Of a stretch of DNA of 64,000 nucleotides, positions 56,187 to 64,000 are shown piece after piece (the stretch's first letter is position 1; each line of letters begins with the position of its first letter). The notes below the pieces were generated by a model, which saw nothing but the letters and a program-made list of their open reading frames with translations, searched no databases and was not told where the DNA came from. The position numbers and the translations under genes are program-made. Source of the stretch: Entonaema liquescens (Eukaryota; Ascomycota; Sordariomycetes; Xylariales; Xylariaceae); the NCBI GenBank assembly GCA_902805475.1, contig CADCSX010000025.1:558001-622000 (forward strand), given 5' to 3'.

Positions 56187-57654
56187 TTTAAATGTTTTGA
56201 GGTTGGATATGTGGTATATATAGATGAACGTTGGAGGAATTATAGTAATGAAAAGCGACAGTTAAGGAAAAGCTGTGGTACTTGTATATGAAGCAGGAGC
56301 TAATGTTGTGAGTTATGAAGTAGTGATATTTGTTCTTGATGTTGAGGGTTGAGAGTGAGGGTTTATATTATTGTTGCTCTTGTTATTGTTCTTGATGTTA
56401 GTGCTGTTGTGATGAGGAGAGAAGATGCCTCAAAACCAGGGAGTTCAACATCTTATATATATCAAGAATATACGAAACACAGCCCGTCATTATCGATGAA
56501 GTAACTGGTGCGCGGTTCCTAGCTGACCGGACCATGTTGGTAAGAAGGGCAGGGGGGGCCCCGGGCTGAGGAACCCAGACTGCCGGTGTGGTTGTTGCTG
56601 CGGAAATGTCTACTACTGCCTACGGTTGAGCCTCGAATGTAGTCATGGGGAGGATCCCGTTCAGGACCCAGGGAATCCTAAGGCGTACGGTGGTGGACAT
56701 TTGGGGGTGTGGGCGGAGAGAAAATAATAATAAAAATATAATAATACTAATCATAATAAAATAATAATAAGACGAAAAAAAGGTACGAGGCCAAGATGGA
56801 GCCTTGGAGCCTTGTAAGCGAAAGAAGTTCGTAGCGTAAGCCAACTACATAGTACATCAAGCATCCAAGGCTAGGTACCTACCTATGTATGACATGCTTT
56901 AGGAGCCACTTTAAACTATCTTTTTTTGTTTTTGAAACAAGGGTCGCATTTTCTAGATTTGGCGCCATGACGCTTAGTGCATATTTGAATGCAGTCTGCA
57001 GGTGCGTTGCTGAAAAGGAGGGTGGTGGCAGAAGGTATGTACAGGACGTTTTGGCCGCGCACTGCAGGTGCAGGTGTTGCAACATGAACACCAAGTTGTT
57101 GGTATCAAGGGTCCTGCAGAGAAGGCGCGAAGAATCTTGCGAAGATGCATAGAAGGCACACGGTCTTCTATTTTGGGGGCCGGTAGGGTAGGTCTAATCC
57201 TCTTTCGGATCCAAAGTGAGCGATAGGGCTGAGGGGTGTGTACTTTGTATTTGAAATTTTAACCCCCTTGTTTCTTTTCGACTTTCTACCAATAAAACTA
57301 ATTAACTCCCATCTCGTTACCCATATCTGAGGGAGACTCGTAAGGGGCTGGCTTACTGCCTATTGGTGTTCCGACGAATAATTATATATAACATGTTAAA
57401 TTTTTACTATTCGGTTCTCCATGCCTCTTAACCAATCAAGCGGATATCGGTCTACAGTAAGGCCCTGGTAACTGGCCTGCTATCACGCGAGTCCCTTGTA
57501 ATGAGGTAACATTCGCCCTCCCAAACCCAGAACTTGTGATCCATCTTCGAGAATTGCTGCGCGTAGTATTACAGATGTCATTACACATCACAGTATATTC
57601 GCATGCTCGATACCTTGTAAGTATGTTCGTTCATGTATGGTAAGGTAGCCAGAT
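56187..57654. other. Intergenic region
   Basis: Up to about 56470 this is the promoter and leader of the repeat-protein gene. A GC-rich patch lies at 56545-56575 and an AT-rich ATAATAAT stretch at 56725-56775. A TAGGTACCTA palindrome sits at 56872-56881. No gene is recognised. Confidence 0.45.
56453..56462 (-). promoter_or_regulatory. TATA box and CAA-rich leader of the repeat-protein gene
   Basis: On the minus strand ATATATATAAGA lies about 270 bases before the ATG at 56186. The DNA between 56425 and 56187 is strongly A/C-rich on the coding strand (AACAATAACAAG, CAACCCTCAACATC), which is typical of unstructured leaders of highly translated fungal mRNAs. A second TATATA at about 56216-56222 is too close to the ATG to be the main promoter. 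Confidence 0.5.
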
Positions 57655-57942
57655 TTAGTATTTCACAACGGCCCTTCTCGGTTTGGTGGACAGGGGACTT
57701 GCTTTTTTGAGACTTGTAGTATCTGCAAAACATGGGTCACCATACTCGGTTAGGAAACGAAAGTAATCTGGAGTCATCACAATACTCGGCCTCTCCCGAC
57801 CCGTCTTAAAAAGCAATCGCGAAAAAGGGTAATCATATTGCTCGCAGATTCTTAATTCCCCACTTGTTTCGAGATATTCGAACAATGACGCTACGAAGGG
57901 CGCGCCGGTAGCATGGGGAAAGTATATCCTATTTACTAATTC
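57655..57942 (-). pseudogene. Orphan coding-like fragment, no start codon
   Basis: A 95-codon open stretch on the minus strand reads like real protein: YFPHATGAPFVASLFEYLE, LRICEQYDYPFSRLLFK and IVMTPDYFRFLTEYGDPCF, ending RRAVVKY. It has no ATG near its start; the first internal one is late, in MTPDYF. Immediately upstream is a tandem repeat. It could be the last exon of a gene, or a remnant of one broken by repeats. I do not recognise the family. Confidence 0.35.
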
Positions 57943-57994
57943 CTATATCCTATATCCTATGCCTACGCCTATGCCTATGCCTATACCCTATACT
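57943..57994. repeat. CCTAT(A/G)(T/C)-type tandem repeat
   Basis: About eight imperfect copies of a 6-7-base unit (CCTATAT, CCTATG, CCTACG) abut the orphan fragment. Confidence 0.8.
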
Positions 57995-59056
57995 CTTAGC
58001 TAATCCAAGTTTGTCATTGCCCACCCCGGTGACTCAGCCCAGATATCCCAGACCACAAACCGGACCCGAACCAATCCCCACCGATAAATGTAAACAGGCT
58101 CCCCCTGCGGAGGTTAGTCCCGTCTCCGGGAAGCAGATAATAAGGAAGCACAGTGCAGCTGTGCCTTCAATAAGCAATCGAATAACCTACCCGCCTATCC
58201 GCACCAGACCAACCCAGTTATAAACCTAGATAGATGTGGATTGTGGATGCAGGTACAAAAAGGTTACAGGTTACATGTTACTGGTTACATATTACATGGA
58301 TGATTAATTGAATCTTAAAGGACTCGGATCTTTTGGTTTAATGCCGTATCAATTAGCGAAATGAGACACGATCTGGCCTCGCAGCAGCAGAACGCATGTG
58401 AATTGAGATCCGAAGGCAACCCAACGGCCTGATTATGGTTGAGCTGAAAAGTCCAGTGCACAGCATGTTGATGGAAGAACCAATCTTATCTTGTCGTTTA
58501 TTGTTTTTATGTTCCAAGTCGCACAAGACAGGGATCTTGCCACGAGGCGCCAGTTCGAAACCGCTGCAAAAACCACACACACTGTAATTGAGATGGTGGT
58601 GCGCTAAATTAGTGCTTACCTTATGGAAAGTGGGATAGAATATTTTAGGCTTAGGTTATGTACCTCCTATTTATAGCTGAGTTTCTTAGACTTTAGTGGT
58701 TCTATCAGTAGTCTACCTACCTAAACCTTACAAGCATCATCTACCTAAGCAGTATGAAGCAGTAAAGAGATGCACTAGATATAGAATCAAGCCCATAGGT
58801 CATAGGTCATAGGTAATTATAGGTATTGTAAAGAATAATACCCATTCTTCTTGATAATCGCACTGCCACACGAATTTTGAACCTCTAGGAGATTTTTCCA
58901 CCACTTTCAACGTCTATTCACAGGTATTTACCTGCTTATCTTAGGTACCTGACTGCATCATTTACAGTGCTTGAAACTCAACAAATATATTGATTTTTTT
59001 ATCATCTTACACGCCTTACCAACCTTACCAAGTTCCCACTTCTGACTCTCTCTCTC

Positions 59057-59078
59057 AAAAAAAAAAAAAAAAAAAAAA
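59057..59078 (+). repeat. (A)22 tract
   Basis: An uninterrupted run of 22 A follows a CTCTCTCTC stretch. Confidence 0.9.
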
Positions 59079-62000
59079 CCAACTTTTTTGCACCGTATAC
59101 TAGTTATAGGATATGACACGGCACGACACGACATGACAGAATATTCACCCCTCTCGATAAGCATTCTTTCGTCACCATCCCCGACGGGTAGATTATTCTC
59201 CAGCATAGCCTTATGTAAGTAACAATCTGCAAGCCTGACGGCAGAAGAGGCACTGCTCCGATCATTTCACAGCTTTCCGCTACTTCGGAACCACCGTGGT
59301 TACATCACCTCTATTTTTCCCTCTATACTCCGGACCTCGTCGGCCTTTTTGGTATTTTCTCGGACAGGTAAACAGCAGACATATCATTGCGACTCATCAT
59401 GACTCAATTCTAGTAATAGTAATTTTAAGACTAAACAAGTGACTCAGGGCCCGGTCGATCCGTAAATATCGTAGGCAGTATCAACTCATTTATGTCCAAT
59501 TAAGAGCTTCCGATCTCATCAATTAACATGTTCTACTCCATACACTAGGTATTCATTATTCAATGTGGGTTTGGCCCCCACGGACGTCAACTTGGGTAGG
59601 CAAGTTAGTGGCCGTTTCACCTCTTTGCCACCTATTGCCGCAAGGCTTGACATTTCTCGCGCAAGGCCAGCTCAGTTGCAATTGGACCCCATCACCACAT
59701 ATACCGTTTATTATAGGGTTGTTGGGGATGTGCTGCAGAAACCGCTATAACATCGCCCGAGTCTCGGAAATTATCCTCAAATATTTACCAACAATGACAG
59801 AAAATAAATAAAACTTCAGCCTTTAACACCCACCTTTCCACGCCGTAGCCCCAGAAATAATGAATTTTTTTGGTCTTCTTGATCAAGTTAGGACGTATTG
59901 TTCGAGATATCAGGCAACCATAGATTCATGTCATCCTTCCCCCCACGAGGTCTCAGGTGTCACTACATGGACGCAGGAATCTGGCATCCAAAGCCTTGAA
60001 CCGCCTACAACTAAAGATACCTATGCATGCTCCACAAAGTCCTTGACAATTTACTATTGGCAAACCCCTCAATTGGATCTGGACAGTGAGGGAGGTTCTC
60101 CATTTTCTCCTAGGCGGACAGCCCTACGGATGCCAAACTTGGAAATCCCCTGATACCTATTCTCTTTTTCTTTCGGGGCCTCGAATTGATCGGCGGGATC
60201 CATTCCCTCTCCCGAAACGGGCAAATATACTATAAACGAACATATTGAGGCATATTTCCCCAATCCGGTATTATTGCCGTAGCCACGTTAAACAAACCAT
60301 ACCTCCTATCCGGCTACTGTACAGTCTGTACTAGGGGTAATGCCAATGTTGAGCTTCGGCCGCCTGAGCTCGGACTGCGGCTCAGGTCTCCCGAACTACA
60401 ATATCCTACGCCCCCGTACCACGAAAGCTGGGTCATTCCGAGATCACTATGTTTCATCGCGGGTTTTCCACGTTGTGCTATCGCATTCCGAGCTGACTGT
60501 TCCCAATAGCTGCAGAACAGTCACAGCCCAAACGCCACAATGTAACATGCAACTCCAGCTCACTGATAGATAACGCTTCTCTGAAGATATCAACAGTGAA
60601 CTCCGAGGAGATTATAACTTGAACATAATAAACCCAGGCGGTATATCCGCAAGCCACCCCGAAGGTGTCAGGTGTGATGGCGGTAGTACTCGCGGGTACG
60701 AACCGAGAGCCATAGCTTTTTCGGGAATCCATCTTACATGCCAGAGACCACGTGGCGTTACACGGTACTCGTGAGACCGTTATATGTTATACGCAGATTG
60801 CATATTTAGGAACATAAAAAAGGAGTCGGCTTATCTGGATTAGGCAATGAAAGGTCCTGTTTGCTGCGAGTAGAATATAGATACATGCAGGAACACGGCC
60901 GGCAGGTAAGACAAGCCTTATGGCGAAGACGAAAAATAAAAAAGAGAGAAAAAAATGCAAATGCATGTCTCAATGCAACGTTATGCAGTGTGGTTTGTAC
61001 CAGGTTACATCATAAGGATGCCTTGCATCGTATAGCCGGGGAACGGCACCGAGATATACGCGTAAACTACCTACTCTAAAATCATATCATCCAGAATTAG
61101 CACAGAATAATTTAATTCTATAACAGTAGAGGACAATTAACAATTAATCATTACAAATTCCCTACTAAGGAATCCTTTTTATCAATATAGGTCTATACTG
61201 CATGGTAGTCAGGCAATTCTGGTTCGAGATTAAATGAATATGCTGTGAGTAAACGGCACGCCAGGCACATTGGCTATAATCGGACAAACTTGAATCATGA
61301 AGGAGTCACTGAAAAAAAAAGAAATATCAAATAGAACAGGGCGAACTTAGTTACACAATTCTTCCAAGGTAGGTATCAACTCTGTGAAACATTCAGTTTA
61401 TACCTCACCGCCGAGACACAATGAAGCAAGAATTAGGGGTTTAAAGGATGATGCTACACTATAATACAAACCGGCCTATAAGTAGGCTAAATATGACTAT
61501 CACAGGAACTATATGAGCTGCTCTTATAGCCCTGGTACTGGTTATTGATATATTGTAATATAGACTCCCGGGCTTAAAGATGGTTGGTCGTTACACATCA
61601 TGACATCTTATTCCCCCATGATCCTTAAACACTCTAACAGCCGAGGCGTGGAGGACATGGGGTCACCCCGTACAACATCGGGACCAGTTCCGATATGCCA
61701 GCCATCTATATAACCAGAAGTGATTACTATTTCGTTAAGATTAATATACTGTACTGCCTTACAACGGTACAAACCTTTCGCTTGCTTCCGAAACGTCAGA
61801 ACGTTGGCAGGGCGTGCGGCTGTAGAATTCTAATTCTGCCGTTGCTCTTTACCCCCTGGATCAGGGGTTCAGAGCGGAAAGGGGTGCTTGATGACGACGT
61901 ATGCCCACCAATGATGAAAAGGGGTTCCAACAGGACAAGAAATTACTATATTTGTAAGTATGTGGCGAACTCATTATTCTTTTTTTTTCTTTGGCTATGC

Positions 62001-63043
62001 ACCAAAGTAGCAACTTAGAATAGAATGAAGACTAGATATCTATAGTCATAGCTAGGCGATTCTATGGAATGATTCATATAGTCAAATCCTTGAGCTGCAA
62101 ATCCTCATATAGATCAAGTTTTAACCGTTTATACATACCTACGTAGTACGAATTCGTCTCTCGGTCCAGTAGCTGGCAGCTTTTAGATAGATCTTTGACT
62201 TGAGATGCGGAAACGTGCAAGCTAACTAACCTATGGAATGAGGCTATCATTACAAATGCCCCTATTTTAGTCAATTGTGACCTACTACATCAGGCAACTT
62301 GGAATTGACTCTTCTTTTAGTACCTCACAATGAATAGACTAGCCGATTGGCCTTGTTTTGCATCTTAGTTCTTCGTATTTGAACAGCTCTAAACATACAC
62401 CTACTCGTAACTTGATACCGCTATACTCCAAGAAGACATAAAATTATCAATTCGAATAGCTGTGTCACAGGTGAATACTATGCTGCCTAACTCTCGTGGC
62501 CACGGCTAAATTCCGCATACCTATCCTCTTGTCCGAGTCCGAAACATGCATCATGACCGGAACGACGCCGTCATATTTCAGATTGAGTCACGGTACGCCG
62601 TTTCATCCATCCTATCTGGAAAATATTGCCTCGGAACCACACCGAGCATCACGGCACTCAGCCTTGGCAACAGTAGCCTAGGTAAGGCAACCTGGTCAAA
62701 TGATAAAACCCGCTTGACACCCAGCGTAGAGTAAGAGACAGCAGGGATATGAGATCTAGAACCGGCTGGTTCCGCGGCGGATATGGTGACTCGTAGCCTA
62801 TGCGCTATCTCAGCCGTATGACGGCAGGGCGTCGCCGAGTTGTACACTTTGTGTTACCTCTTTCCTCACCACGTCGCCGACCCCATCGAACGGTATTCCA
62901 CAGTCTGCCTTACTAGGCACCTACCTATACGGCGTGTTTCGTTTCATAGGTTGAGCCTCAAAAAAAGAAGCTTAGCTTTTCCTCTTCGTGCGAGGGTGCC
63001 TCGTGCCGTCTCTCTACTTTTCTTCCCAGCTTACCGAAACACA

Positions 63044-63078
63044 GGCAGCAGTAGCAGCAGCAACAGCAGCAACAACGA
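63044..63078. repeat. CAG/CAA trinucleotide repeat
   Basis: About eleven CAG/CAA/TAG triplets in a row. A poly-Gln or poly-Ser open frame results but has no supported gene context. Confidence 0.75.
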
Positions 63079-64000
63079 TACTAAAGACGGAAAGTAATAC
63101 AAATAAATTCAGCCCCCAACCCCAAACTCGGAAAGCCCACGTGCGGACGAAACTCGTCACTAGATCCCTTTGCCGTATTACGCAGCGATGACAAAGAGGA
63201 GAGAAAGGGACCCCTATAGGAAAAATAGGATCTAAACCGGGTGGCTGTGGCCAGCGGCATGGCGTCCGCCGGGCCGATAGTTGGTGGGAAGATGATACAT
63301 CGTCCCTAGGTGGCCAATGGAAAACCGGGCTCCAGGCGCTGGGGGTTGTAGTGTTCGGGTAAGCAATGCAAGTAACGGACTCAGCCACAACCATTCCGTC
63401 GGTACGATAAGGTATCTATGTAAATATGTAAAGTAGCATTGTTTATCGTGTTATATCACATGACCATCTTGTACTTCTTCACTTGTTGTTTTTGAATCTA
63501 CGGAGGAAATATATTGAACATTACTCATTCTACTCTATTCAGCTCTCCAGTCACGTATCTGCTCCCTTCCCGGCTTGAAGCTATACGACGCATCGTGAAA
63601 ATTCTTGATTCGGCCGATGAATTGGATCGACTGTACAAATCACCCGAATCGTAACTCGCGGATGCCGGGTTTTCAGGTGGACTGTGGAATTCGGACCTAT
63701 GATAAATTACTAGCTGAAATGCTACGCATCGCGTTCGGCAGCGGGCAGCCTTTTCTCTCAAGGAGGATATATCGCAAAACTCAGTCGATGATATATAGGC
63801 GAAAGTAACGTGGTAATTTAACTCTTAATGGCACATGGTTCTATGAAGGTCTCGCCAGACGCTTGGACCCTACAGCAGAAACTGACATGTCGTTTTTTTT
63901 CGCAACGCGGCTTGATATCACTACCTGTATGACCTACCGAACGTATTCCAGTTGCATATTTGAAAATTCGACTTATGACTCCCATACCGAATGACATCAC

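Larger units (their letters stand above)
57995..64000. other. Gene-poor region of about 6 kb
   Basis: No open frame here shows a recognisable domain, good start and plausible splicing. Simple repeats are present: CATAGGT at 58793-58815, a 22-base A tract at 59057-59078 preceded by CT repeats, and CAG/CAA at 63044-63078. Base composition is mixed and AT-rich in part (60800-62500). I could not identify any transposase, reverse transcriptase or integrase motif. The region could be decayed transposon, subject to repeat-induced mutation, or hold non-coding transcripts. Confidence 0.4.

Noticed and set aside
1..64000. CRISPR arrays, rRNA, tRNA, 5S genes or insertion sequences
   Set aside because: I saw no regularly spaced repeats, no tRNA B-box in a suitable setting and no transposase motifs; a covariance-model search was not possible.

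Overview
This window looks like nuclear DNA of a filamentous ascomycete, most likely Pezizomycotina and probably a sordariomycete. The genes are compact and protein-coding. They are interrupted by short introns (about 45-180 bases) with GT...AG ends, and several of these have CTAAC/CTGAC-type branch sites. The predicted products are typical of ascomycetes, and one large protein has a HET domain, which is a hallmark of filamentous fungi. I saw no bacterial-type operon, rRNA, tRNA, CRISPR array or intact transposon. Exon joins were worked out by hand from splice signals and the conservation of protein families. No alignment was run.

Layout. 0.9-13 kb: an unusual SDR-like protein, TRAPP II subunit Trs120, an ASX-homology (DEUBAD) protein, the R-SNARE Sec22 and an unrecognised putative zinc-binding protein. 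14-25 kb: CLPTM1-family membrane protein, LOG-type phosphoribohydrolase, bifunctional aminodeoxychorismate synthase (with an apparent frameshift) and ER glucosidase I. 26-39 kb: a cysteine-free small secreted protein, an F-box-like/ankyrin protein, the tri-snRNP protein SNRNP27, a HET-domain protein and two small basic/acidic proteins. 40-47 kb: a secreted aspartic protease, Elongator subunit Elp5 (with apparent frameshifts), proteasome subunit alpha-6 and Vps55. 47-56 kb: the Rab GAP Gyp7, Sec1-binding Mso1, ribosome-biogenesis factor Mak16, the mitochondrial tRNA-modification GTPase Mss1/MnmE and a tiny four-repeat protein. 57-64 kb: gene-poor, with simple repeats and one orphan coding-like fragment.

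How the genes fit together. This is mostly an ordinary housekeeping block. Membrane traffic is well represented (Trs120, Sec22, Vps55, Gyp7, Mso1), along with ER glycoprotein processing (glucosidase I) and tRNA wobble-uridine modification in two compartments (Elp5 for the cytosol, Mss1 for mitochondria). There is no sign of a biosynthetic gene cluster. The accessory-looking genes are the SDR-like protein, the cysteine-free secreted protein, the ankyrin and HET genes, the protease and the repeat protein.

Most notable: (1) a 75-residue protein at 55959-56186 made of four NFGRSGYN repeats, with a TATA box and a CAA-rich leader; (2) frame breaks in two otherwise well-conserved genes (19.86 kb and 43.37-43.77 kb), which look like one-base deletions in the assembly or real mutations; (3) a 19-base terminal exon that restores the conserved C-terminal Cys motif of Mss1; (4) an SDR-fold protein that has lost its cofactor and catalytic motifs; (5) a palindromic TAGGTACCTA motif scattered through the intergenic DNA.
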